A program made the position numbers and the translations under genes. A stretch of 16,135 nucleotides of DNA, taken from contig DATLBB010000154.1 of the NCBI GenBank assembly GCA_035527155.1, forward strand, positions 1 to 16,135, written 5' to 3'. Positions within the stretch are counted from its first letter, which is position 1. Each line of letters starts with the position of its first letter. Source of the DNA: CS2-K091 sp035527155. Lineage in GTDB: Bacteria > Planctomycetota > Phycisphaerae > Sedimentisphaerales > Anaerobacaceae. This document shows positions 8,308 to 15,563 of this stretch, in pieces. The notes below the pieces were generated by a model. It was not told the DNA's origin, ran no database searches, and worked only from the letters and a program-made list of their open reading frames with translations.

Positions 8308-8976
8308 TCACGGTTTGTCAAAATTAGCTACACTGCCATTGCGCAGACAAATTGTTCGGTCGGCAAACCGCTCGGCCTCGACCCCATGAGTTGCTAAGAT
8401 TACTGTGCCGCCTGCTTTATGAAACTCAGATAGGTGTCCGAGCACCGTAGTTGTATTATCGTCGTCGAGATTACCTGTAGGCTCATCGGCGAGGATAATC
8501 TTCGGATTATTAAACAGTGCCCTGGCTGTGGCCGTGCGCTGTTTCTCGCCGGCACTGAGTTCGGCAGGTTTGTGATAATCTCTCCCGGTCAAGCCAAACC
8601 GTTCTATCAATTCAAGGGCCTTGGCTTTTTCGCTTTTCTTTGCAGTCGTTCCACCGGCAAGAAGGATGTTGTCCACGACATTTAGATACGGTACTAAGTG
8701 AAACATTTGAAAAACAAAGCCGATGTTCTCAGCCCTGAATTTCGCTCTGGCCTGTACATTCATTGCATAGAGGCTCTTTTCCTGGACGGAAACTGTTCCA
8801 CTTGTCGGACGCAGCATCGCCGCGATGGTCATTAGTAAAGTTGTTTTTCCGCAGCCGCTGGGCCCACAGATAACTACAAATTCGCCTTTTTCTATACCGA
8901 GATTGATATCATTTAGGGCTTTGACATCGCCCCTTCGAGTTCGGTACGTTTTCACAACATTTTCAAGGCAAATCAT
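8308..8976 (-). CDS. ABC transporter ATP-binding protein, LolD/MacB type
   Basis: A 222-residue ATPase with all core motifs: Walker A GPSGCGKTT (38-46), Q-loop Q90, a signature written LSAGE (140-144), Walker B IILADEPTGNLD (D164, E165), and the H-loop His (H197). The LSxGE form and the TGNLD extension fit the LolD/MacB/FtsE family, which drives export or envelope work rather than import. It would sit on the cytoplasmic face and pair with the permease encoded just upstream. The ATG at 8976 is only two bases after the permease stop, with a purine-rich GGGAAGAA inside the permease end as ribosome binding site. A much longer reading frame running back to 9324 overlaps the permease gene and was not used. 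The stop lies three bases from the convergent isomerase stop. Confidence 0.93.
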   Translation of the reverse strand: MICLENVVKTYRTRRGDVKALNDINLGIEKGEFVVICGPSGCGKTTLLMTIAAMLRPTSGTVSVQEKSLYAMNVQARAKFRAENIGFVFQMFHLVPYLNVVDNILLAGGTTAKKSEKAKALELIERFGLTGRDYHKPAELSAGEKQRTATARALFNNPKIILADEPTGNLDDDNTTTVLGHLSEFHKAGGTVILATHGVEAERFADRTICLRNGSVANFDKP

Positions 8977-8978
8977 AT

Positions 8979-10127
8979 CTATTCTTCCCTTAGCGTAACT
9001 GCCGGGTCGTAAGTGACGGCAATCATCGCCGGAATAAAGCTGGAAACCGCGGCAAATACAGGTGCAAAGACAAGACAGTAAAGCAACAAAGACAGTTCGG
9101 GTTTTATCATTGTCTTGGCTGTTATTTTGAATATATCCGGCCCGAATTTCAAAGCCAGGCCTGTCCCCACGAGGAAACCGATAGCTGCTCCGACCAGCCC
9201 GATTATTACCGCTTTGCCCAAAAACAGCAGCGTGATTTTGCCCGAGCCGTATCCAAGGGCACGCATAATGCCTATTTCCTGCTGTCTGTCCCGGACGTTC
9301 ATTACTGCCAGGACGCCAATCCACACCCCGCAGGCAATGACAACAAAAGGCACGATAACGGCAAAAAGATTTCTTACCATTTGTCTTGTTTTTGCCCGAG
9401 CCGAGGCGATGGTCTTGGTGTGGAAGACCTGGGCCTCGGGCAGCAGGGTGCCAATTTCCTTTCGCAGGATAGACACAGGGTCGTCAGTCAGTACAAAACA
9501 GAGACAGTCAACTGCTCGGATTTCACTGATTCGCCCAGGCATCTTCAAAATCTCCTGGACATCGCGCAAATGACACTGAATTCGGATGTCATCTACTTCT
9601 CCGGATTCAGACAGGCATTTGGCGACCTTGAATGTTTTACCTTTTACTTCCACGGTATCGCCTTCATTTAGTCCAAGGGCTTTTGCCACCCTGTATCCAA
9701 CGTACAACTTGCCGCGCTCAATTTGATAGCTCATAGGTGGTTGTCTTCTGCCTGGCGGACAAACCTCGTCAGCCAGACCGGTCAAAATCACATCAAGACC
9801 CCGCCAGCTTATCTTCTTCTGTAATGTAGCGAGCAGATGGTTGTAGGAAATTTCCTCCTGCGAAGCGAGTTTCTCCAGGTATTGCTCCGGCATTGTCTGG
9901 TCGGGAAGACCGGTGAGCAGAAACTCATTCATATCCGTGTTTTTTGATATGATGTTCAGGTTAAAGCCGACAGACAGCATTAGCCTCGCAGTTTCTCGAT
10001 TGGAAGCCTTGCCAGCAGTGAAAAATGATATAAATAGCGCAACTGCTGTAGTTACCGCTATTGATCCAAGCGCGAAATTTATCTTTCGGTGACGTATTTC
10101 TTTAAGAATAAGGCCGAATATTGTCAT
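8979..10127 (-). CDS. ABC transporter permease, MacB/FtsX type
   Basis: A 382-residue inner-membrane protein with the MacB/FtsX layout: one N-terminal membrane helix (about residues 17-39), a large periplasmic domain, then three helices (about 253-275, 294-322 and 341-367). The family signature QQEIGIMRALGYGSGKI follows the second helix, and the protein ends with YDPAVTLREE, matching the usual DPAxALR tail. It should form a dimer with the downstream ATPase and work by mechanotransmission, as in MacB or LolCDE. The ATG at 10127 gives a typical N-terminus (MTIFGLILKEIRHRK). A TTG at 10163, one base after the PQQ stop, would add 12 residues and is a real alternative because of likely coupling. 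The transported substrate is unknown. Confidence 0.9.
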   Translation of the reverse strand: MTIFGLILKEIRHRKINFALGSIAVTTAVALFISFFTAGKASNRETARLMLSVGFNLNIISKNTDMNEFLLTGLPDQTMPEQYLEKLASQEEISYNHLLATLQKKISWRGLDVILTGLADEVCPPGRRQPPMSYQIERGKLYVGYRVAKALGLNEGDTVEVKGKTFKVAKCLSESGEVDDIRIQCHLRDVQEILKMPGRISEIRAVDCLCFVLTDDPVSILRKEIGTLLPEAQVFHTKTIASARAKTRQMVRNLFAVIVPFVVIACGVWIGVLAVMNVRDRQQEIGIMRALGYGSGKITLLFLGKAVIIGLVGAAIGFLVGTGLALKFGPDIFKITAKTMIKPELSLLLYCLVFAPVFAAVSSFIPAMIAVTYDPAVTLREE

Positions 10128-10164
10128 ATACTTTTGCGTCCCGCCTTTAGTTAAGCCCAACAAT

Positions 10165-13100
10165 TCATTCGCTTGCCGGTTTTGACTTCAAGGTCTCGAT
10201 TGGAATATAGGCCAGGGATGTCTGCAAGGCAAATCTACAGGTACAACCTGAGCTGGATTCAGGAATAAAAACCAGCCCACCAGCAGGGATGATATTAATC
10301 CAGCAGCCTGGCCGCGTCACGCTATTTAGCCGAAGTGCGCCGCCGCCGGGTCCCAAATCGTACATCCAGGGATTGGCGCCTCGCCAGAACATACACTGGG
10401 CCGAAGCAGATACACCACCGCAGCCGTGCCCTCGCCGCTCAAATCTCCACCCCTGGACCTTTTCACCCGTTTTCAGATTATACGCATAGGGCCATGCGTA
10501 AATGGTATCATCAATGATTGTCGGATGACGGTTGTATTCGCCGTGGCCGCCATCCGTAGGAAGACCGCTGTCATGACCTATAGTCCAGCAGTCTTCTCCC
10601 GAGCGGGCATCGAACGCGTAAAAGTGATAACGAATAGAATTTCCGCCCAGCTTCGAGCCGCTCAACAAGAGGGTCTCTTTGGCATAGTTCAGATATACGG
10701 GCTCCTCGAAATTGCTGACATCAATCTTCTTTTTATACACGAGACGTCCGGTTTGCATATCCAGGGCAACCAGATACTTCTCACCGCCGTCGAACAATGT
10801 TTTCACCGGCATCCGACCGAGCTTATCAGCACGGGCTTTCGGGCTGTGAGTCTCGACAAAGTACATCCGTCCACCGGCGACGGTAATGGTTGTGTTCACG
10901 ACGAGACCGTCCTTATATTTCCAGAGAGTCTTTCCGGTGTTTTTATTCATAGCGAACAAGTAGTCACTTGCAACAAGCTTCATGTTTCTGTGCCACAGTG
11001 CAGTGTCAGCATCGTAACTCGTCTCGGTATAAGAAGCGCCTTTCCTGCGGCCACTTCCAAACAGAATATCGCCACTGTAGGCGATGTATCCCCACTCTCG
11101 TGGCTCGTCCTTGATGAGTTGCGGCATTGTGTATGTAAGACGGCGCCGGCCGGTCTCAACATCGAAGCCGAAACACTTGTCCTCGGCTGCCACGTACAGA
11201 AAATGCTTGTCCACGGCCATACTGCCAGAGTCAAGGAATACACCAAGCCGACGTGAATTTGGAATTTCAACATCCCAGAGAATCGTCCCATTATAGGCGT
11301 CCACTGCAAAGACGATACAGTCACCCGGAACGAAAAGTCGGCCGTCCTTGAAAAGAGGCGGCACGTTGCGATGGTGACGGTCAATCATCTCCCTCGGTCC
11401 AGGCCGACCAAACCACTGTATTGCCATCTTGCCCTTAACCAATTCGTCTTTGCTGCAAGCTGTATTACCAGGCTCGGCATACAGGTGCGTCCACTCACCT
11501 GCGCCTTTCAGCTTTCCCCGAGTTGCTACTGCCCAGACTATTTTCTTACGTTCGTACACCTTCCAGTCCGCAGTAGATTTTCGAACCCATTTTTTCAGGC
11601 CGCCCTTATTCCGCCTGTCCCGAAAGGGATGCCCCTTGGCATTTGCCGGCAGGCCCAAAGCAATGACTCCACCATAAGGTCGAACGAGTTCAAAAACTTC
11701 CTCGCGCCAAGAGGGCAGTTTGCCGTCGCGCAGCGCCTCGTCCGAGACTATCAGATTGGCAAAGTATTTGGTATAGGGCAGCTTCGCAAAAGAGCCTCCC
11801 GAAAGGGATGCCCCTTGGCCTTGATGAATAACGACTCTGCCATAGAGTCCTGCTTTATCGAGGGCTTTTCGAGCGGCGGCAACTTTATTTGCGTCCTTTT
11901 CTACTCCAATGATTTGTAAATCGGTTAGCCGGGCCAGCTCGTATGCAAGCCTGCCTTCGCCGCTGTCCAGAACCAGGCAATAACCTTTTCGAATGTCCGT
12001 TTGCCTCACAATATGCCTGGCCGCCTCCGCATAAAGCCTCGTAAGCTTATCCTGAGGATATGGTTTCGTATCTATTCGCGGGCTTACCGGTCTGCTTTTA
12101 CCTCGTACACCGTTTCTAAAGCAATGTATGTGTCCCTTATCCGTACTGACATACAAACTACCATTCATAACGCTCAGGCCGTGCGCTATGCCCGAAACAG
12201 CCTCGCTCCAGCTTTCTTTGCCGTCCTTGGTGTTAAATGCCGCCACTTTATTCTCGCCCCCTGCAAAAAGGACATCCCCTGCCATAATCATCGAATACGG
12301 GTATTCGCACTCGACTGTCCACAGATAACAATCTCTTAATTTCGTCGAAAGTTCTCCAAGTTCGGCCTCGATATGACGTAAATTTTCCTGGAGCTGTTTT
12401 GCTTCCAGTGTGTCTTTGTTCACCTTGCCAAGTTGTTTCTTGGTTTTTTCGTGCTGCTGCCTCAAGCTGTTTCTCCGTTTCGACAGTTCGAGATACCGCC
12501 TTCGATTGAATGCCGACAACTTCTTCTCTGATTGCATATACGCTATTGGCCCATTTACAAGCATCCGTAAGCCGCCAAAAGTTGCAATTCTATCTTTCGT
12601 TTTCACATCGTTTGCATTAAGCTCTTTTGGGCCTCGGCCGGGCCCGGTCACTAGCACATCCTCAGTCAGTAGCGTGTATGCGCCTCCGGCGCTGGGGAAC
12701 TCTCCCTGAAACCGTCCGTCCGCACGTGCAAACATCGCTGGGCCTGTTCGTCCCGTCGGGACATACAGCCGCTCATCCGAAGCCAGCATATAACCCTGTG
12801 GTGAAATATTCACATTCTGTTTCCACAGCACCGTTCCGTCTTCAGCGCTAAGTGCAATTAAATATGTCCCCTGGATTGGAAACAGTCCTGCCGCGAAATA
12901 TACTTTTCCTTCGTCTACCACTAAGCCGGTTCGCACCGGCCACGTCGATATCATTCGCCCGTTACCAGGTACCATACGGTTTTGCTCGGCCACTCTATAC
13001 TTCCATACGAGTGAGCCATCATCAGCGGAAAGGCAATAAACGCAACCGTCGTCGCAGCCGACGTATACTCTGCCGGCGCTTACGGTTGGAGCCAATCGCA

Positions 13101-13485
13101 CAGGCCCTTCCGTGAAGAATGTCCATCGCAACTGCCCCGTCATCGCATCGATGGCGTATACCTTGTCATCTGCTGATGAGCCGAAGTAAACCGTATCACC
13201 TGCGCCAACCACCTGGAATACGTGGTCATAGGTTACCGTTGGCCTTAGATTGTAATGATGGTGGAAGAAATCCTGCTTTGCAGGCCCGGGCCAGGCGGGA
13301 CTTGGCGGGCGTCTTGCTTTGAACACCCATAATTCTTTCAACGGCAGTCCTCCGGCAAAGACGGACTCACCCGTGACACAGCTTCTACGATTGTCTCCCC
13401 CGAAAGTGGGCCAATCCTCAGCCGAAACCGGTTCGCAGAGGAAAAAAATCACAGAGAAAAAAACGAATGCATTATGTCTGTTCAT
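10165..13485 (-). CDS. Secreted PQQ-type beta-propeller protein with embedded methyltransferase-like domain
   Basis: A 1106-residue protein. Residues 1-22 are a signal peptide ending VSA before EDWPTFGGD. About ten PQQ-like blades follow, each with a pattern such as VYAIDAMTGQLRW or LFAMNKNTGKTLW, before and after a central insert. A charged coiled-coil stretch lies at about 325-385. Residues about 478-655 look like a Rossmann methyltransferase: LVLDSGEGRLAYELA (D507) as motif I, GVEKD as motif II, and ANLIVSDE. The tail (about 1018-1090) is Gly/Cys rich (HGCGG, GCTC), as in planctomycete surface proteins I recall. The ATG at 13485 overlaps the preceding stop (ATGA), giving tight coupling; an in-frame extension to 13539 would destroy the signal peptide. 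SAM is not expected outside the cytoplasm, so methyltransferase activity is doubtful. Two identical 23-bp palindromic repeats lie inside the insert. Confidence 0.88.
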   Translation of the reverse strand: MNRHNAFVFFSVIFFLCEPVSAEDWPTFGGDNRRSCVTGESVFAGGLPLKELWVFKARRPPSPAWPGPAKQDFFHHHYNLRPTVTYDHVFQVVGAGDTVYFGSSADDKVYAIDAMTGQLRWTFFTEGPVRLAPTVSAGRVYVGCDDGCVYCLSADDGSLVWKYRVAEQNRMVPGNGRMISTWPVRTGLVVDEGKVYFAAGLFPIQGTYLIALSAEDGTVLWKQNVNISPQGYMLASDERLYVPTGRTGPAMFARADGRFQGEFPSAGGAYTLLTEDVLVTGPGRGPKELNANDVKTKDRIATFGGLRMLVNGPIAYMQSEKKLSAFNRRRYLELSKRRNSLRQQHEKTKKQLGKVNKDTLEAKQLQENLRHIEAELGELSTKLRDCYLWTVECEYPYSMIMAGDVLFAGGENKVAAFNTKDGKESWSEAVSGIAHGLSVMNGSLYVSTDKGHIHCFRNGVRGKSRPVSPRIDTKPYPQDKLTRLYAEAARHIVRQTDIRKGYCLVLDSGEGRLAYELARLTDLQIIGVEKDANKVAAARKALDKAGLYGRVVIHQGQGASLSGGSFAKLPYTKYFANLIVSDEALRDGKLPSWREEVFELVRPYGGVIALGLPANAKGHPFRDRRNKGGLKKWVRKSTADWKVYERKKIVWAVATRGKLKGAGEWTHLYAEPGNTACSKDELVKGKMAIQWFGRPGPREMIDRHHRNVPPLFKDGRLFVPGDCIVFAVDAYNGTILWDVEIPNSRRLGVFLDSGSMAVDKHFLYVAAEDKCFGFDVETGRRRLTYTMPQLIKDEPREWGYIAYSGDILFGSGRRKGASYTETSYDADTALWHRNMKLVASDYLFAMNKNTGKTLWKYKDGLVVNTTITVAGGRMYFVETHSPKARADKLGRMPVKTLFDGGEKYLVALDMQTGRLVYKKKIDVSNFEEPVYLNYAKETLLLSGSKLGGNSIRYHFYAFDARSGEDCWTIGHDSGLPTDGGHGEYNRHPTIIDDTIYAWPYAYNLKTGEKVQGWRFERRGHGCGGVSASAQCMFWRGANPWMYDLGPGGGALRLNSVTRPGCWINIIPAGGLVFIPESSSGCTCRFALQTSLAYIPIETLKSKPASE
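11618..11640 (-). repeat. 23-bp double-hairpin repeat, copy 1, within the PQQ gene
   Basis: On the + strand this is arm TCCC, loop GAAA, arm GGGA, one T, then arm GCC, loop CCTT, arm GGC. It is identical over all 23 bases to the copy at 11797-11819. In the gene it is read as AKGHPFRD (residues 616-623), a phase shifted by one base from the other copy. Short inverted arms GCCTG and CAGGC also flank this copy on the coding strand. Confidence 0.75.
11797..11819 (-). repeat. 23-bp double-hairpin repeat, copy 2, within the PQQ gene
   Basis: This is an exact second copy of the 11618-11640 sequence, in the same orientation and 179 bp away. Here it is read as part of GQGASLSGG (residues 556-564), in the frame offset by one base from copy 1. 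It interrupts what looks like the loop between a methyltransferase beta strand (VVIHQG) and FAKLPYTKYFANLIVSDE. Identical DNA giving unrelated peptides argues for DNA insertion rather than protein duplication. Confidence 0.75.
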
Positions 13486-14723
13486 CTTCTTTTGGCCCTG
13501 ACGAGAATTGCGATACCGCAGACCAGAACCAGCGCACATAATCCGCCGAGAACAAATATCGTGTTGTGGAATGGTGAGTTTCCCTCAGCTAAAGGGTAGG
13601 ATTCTGTATTTGGTTCCACTGGATTAGTTTTAGGTATCACGACGTCTTCAATCTCGTTGGGTGAATTCTGCTCCTCTTCAATAGCGGAATTAGGCTCAAT
13701 CACAATTTCCTCGTATCCAAGAGGCACACTCGGATAGGAATAAGAACCCCTTCTTATTATCATGCTCATCTCCATCTTTATCATTGGGTTTTCGGGGTCA
13801 AAGCCTAAATTCTCTGCCACTTTAGCCTGCATTTTATGAGTCCATCGGGCCGGCAGCATCGTGCCCTGAAGCCATCTGTGGTCAAGCCCACATTCGCAGT
13901 CATCACCGATTACGAAAAGGACGTTTGCAAGATAGCTTTCGTCTATCTCTTCACCCTTAAACAGTTGTCCAATCCATCGAGCTCTTCCATAAAGCACCAC
14001 TGCGTGCGGCTCCCTTATCTCTTCGCCATCCAGCCCCAGGCTCCAAAGAAGAATTTCTTCATCAGAAAGAGACTTTTGGTCCATCACCATCAATACAGGG
14101 GGATTGGCGATAGGTTTAGGCATCATTTCCATTTGCGAGCTTATTAGCTCAATAGCTCCGGAGGCGGCCTCTTTTGCTTTTTTGTTTTCCTGGTCATCGG
14201 CCCCTTCAATCAACAATACGACACCGTAGGTTTCAATAACCTGCTTGAGGATTTCCTCACGCTTCGGCGACGACAGAATACCTTCAAAGGCCGACCGCAG
14301 CGTTTCTTCAAAGGGCTTGTCACGTTTTGTAACAGACACGGGATATGACTGTCCGTCGGGTGATACCAGAACCGCAGCGGGCAACGATTTTACCTTTTGA
14401 AAATCAAGGAACTTCATTGCCGGATGGTCTTGCTGCTGGTTAGTATTAATTATTTCAAACTCGATGTTGCTGTTCTCAAGGCTGGCATCTGTTACTTGTT
14501 TGAACTTAGACACAACATCTGCGGGAGTCTCATCATTGATATAACCGAAAAGATAATACGGCTCAATCCGCAGGTCTACAAAGCCGACTTCACGGACGTT
14601 ATATCTACAGGCAGTTACCGGCTCACTTTGTAAACAACCGAGCAGACAAGCAAAAACCAATAAACGTAAAATCGTTGCCTTGCCGCACCTTCTCACCCCA
14701 GCTAATCTGAATAGTTGAATCAC
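13482..14723 (-). CDS. Membrane-tethered envelope protein of unknown function
   Basis: I do not recognise a named family. The 413 residues show an N-terminal export signal (hydrophobic 18-30) with a possible lipobox LLGC (C30), then ACRYNVREVGFVDL (39-51), and PYYLFGYI. Residues 112-125 (KSLPAAVLVSPDGQ) resemble a thioredoxin-fold cis-proline strand, but no CxxC is seen. A C276-x-C278 pair occurs in DDCECG. An acidic, Pro/Asn-rich linker (about 337-384) leads to one C-terminal membrane helix (387-408) and a basic tail (RAKRR), so the bulk should face the periplasm. The GTG start at 14723 has AAGGAA 11 bases upstream; no nearby ATG would keep the signal. Its stop overlaps the start of the PQQ gene, so the two products are likely made together and may interact. 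Confidence 0.75.
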   Translation of the reverse strand: MIQLFRLAGVRRCGKATILRLLVFACLLGCLQSEPVTACRYNVREVGFVDLRIEPYYLFGYINDETPADVVSKFKQVTDASLENSNIEFEIINTNQQQDHPAMKFLDFQKVKSLPAAVLVSPDGQSYPVSVTKRDKPFEETLRSAFEGILSSPKREEILKQVIETYGVVLLIEGADDQENKKAKEAASGAIELISSQMEMMPKPIANPPVLMVMDQKSLSDEEILLWSLGLDGEEIREPHAVVLYGRARWIGQLFKGEEIDESYLANVLFVIGDDCECGLDHRWLQGTMLPARWTHKMQAKVAENLGFDPENPMIKMEMSMIIRRGSYSYPSVPLGYEEIVIEPNSAIEEEQNSPNEIEDVVIPKTNPVEPNTESYPLAEGNSPFHNTIFVLGGLCALVLVCGIAILVRAKRR

Positions 14724-14814
14724 TGCAAACTCTGTTCCTTGCTCTCAAAAATACCGGACAACACGTGGTTCCTGTCGCACTTGATGGGCCATAGCGCTTT
14801 TTACTATCTGCGGT

Positions 14815-15537
14815 TCAGCGCCAGTTGTCCCTGGGTCTCTTCCACACACGGTCGACGTGACCGTCCAGAAAAGTCACATTGACGCCACCTTCTAGATTCC
14901 CGGCTTTGCGCCCATGTGGGAAAGGAGCCTTCTTCCGCCAGAAATCACTTACCACCCAGCGTTCGCTAAGCGGCGCCTTAGGAAGGGGATGCTGGTCGTC
15001 GTAGGGTTCCGCCAGCCATTGGATATCGTCTATCAATAGCAGGCGAGGATAGAAAAACTTCGGGTCGCGCCAGGTCAGCCCGCTTGCTTCCATCTTGTTC
15101 GCCGAGAAGCTCCAGTAGACGAAGGTAATGTTTCCAATTTGGCGGTTCTCGGGCGTGTCAATTACTGAATCGATTCCTCCCGTGGGTACATAAGAGTCCG
15201 GATTTTGGGCGAACGCCTCCATGTATTCGGCCTGGGGGCAATAGAAAGTATTCATAAGCACGCCATTTTCGTACGCGTGAAGCTTGTCCAGCAAGCCCTG
15301 ATGTGGATTGTGCTCGGTGGGCTCCAGCGGGTAGCAGCCCTCGTAGTCATCCTGCGCGTACATTATCAAAGCAAGGTTGACCTGCCTGAGATTGCTGGCG
15401 CAAGTTGTTTGATAAGCTCGAAATCTGGCCACCTGCAGCACAGGCATCAATATCGCCATCAATAAGCTGATGATAGCGATGACCACCAATAACTCTATAA
15501 GAGTAAAAGCGATTCTCGACCGTTTTCTTTTTCGCAT
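14815..15537 (-). CDS. Prepilin-like protein with N-terminal methylation motif and H...DG C-terminus
   Basis: A 240-residue type IV pilin/pseudopilin-like protein. A basic leader MRKRKRSRIA is followed by FTLIELLVVIAIISLLMAILMPVL, so prepilin peptidase would cut between A10 and F11, and E15 is the conserved glutamate. Alanine instead of glycine before the cut is common in Planctomycetes, as I recall. CASNLRQVNLALIMYAQDYEG-like text and the end PHG...VNVTFLDGHV are typical of the large planctomycete prepilin paralogue families carrying an H-X9-DG motif. Here the spacing from H208 to D225 is 16 residues rather than nine. Such proteins are very numerous in these genomes and their individual roles are unclear. 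The ATG has AGGA 11 bases upstream. It starts 26 nt after the methyltransferase stop, and a 91-nt gap separates its stop from the next gene. Confidence 0.88.
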   Translation of the reverse strand: MRKRKRSRIAFTLIELLVVIAIISLLMAILMPVLQVARFRAYQTTCASNLRQVNLALIMYAQDDYEGCYPLEPTEHNPHQGLLDKLHAYENGVLMNTFYCPQAEYMEAFAQNPDSYVPTGGIDSVIDTPENRQIGNITFVYWSFSANKMEASGLTWRDPKFFYPRLLLIDDIQWLAEPYDDQHPLPKAPLSERWVVSDFWRKKAPFPHGRKAGNLEGGVNVTFLDGHVDRVWKRPRDNWR

Positions 15538-15563
15538 TTAATCTGTTTTCCTATTGGCTTTCT

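Noticed and set aside
8977..9324. N-terminal extension of the ABC ATPase reading frame by 116 residues
   Set aside because: It lies fully within the permease coding sequence in another frame, and the ATPase has a normal start and ribosome binding site at 8976.
10426..11256. 276-residue open frame on the + strand
   Set aside because: It is antisense to the PQQ gene, whose blades are clearly continuous across this stretch.
13486..13539. Eighteen-residue N-terminal extension of the PQQ protein
   Set aside because: It would bury the signal peptide and overlap the upstream gene much more. The ATGA overlap start at 13485 is far better.
14724..14814. Possible terminator (AGCGCT and AGCGCC arms) after the prepilin gene
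   Set aside because: The stem is about five pairs with an 18-base loop and no downstream T-tract in the right orientation.
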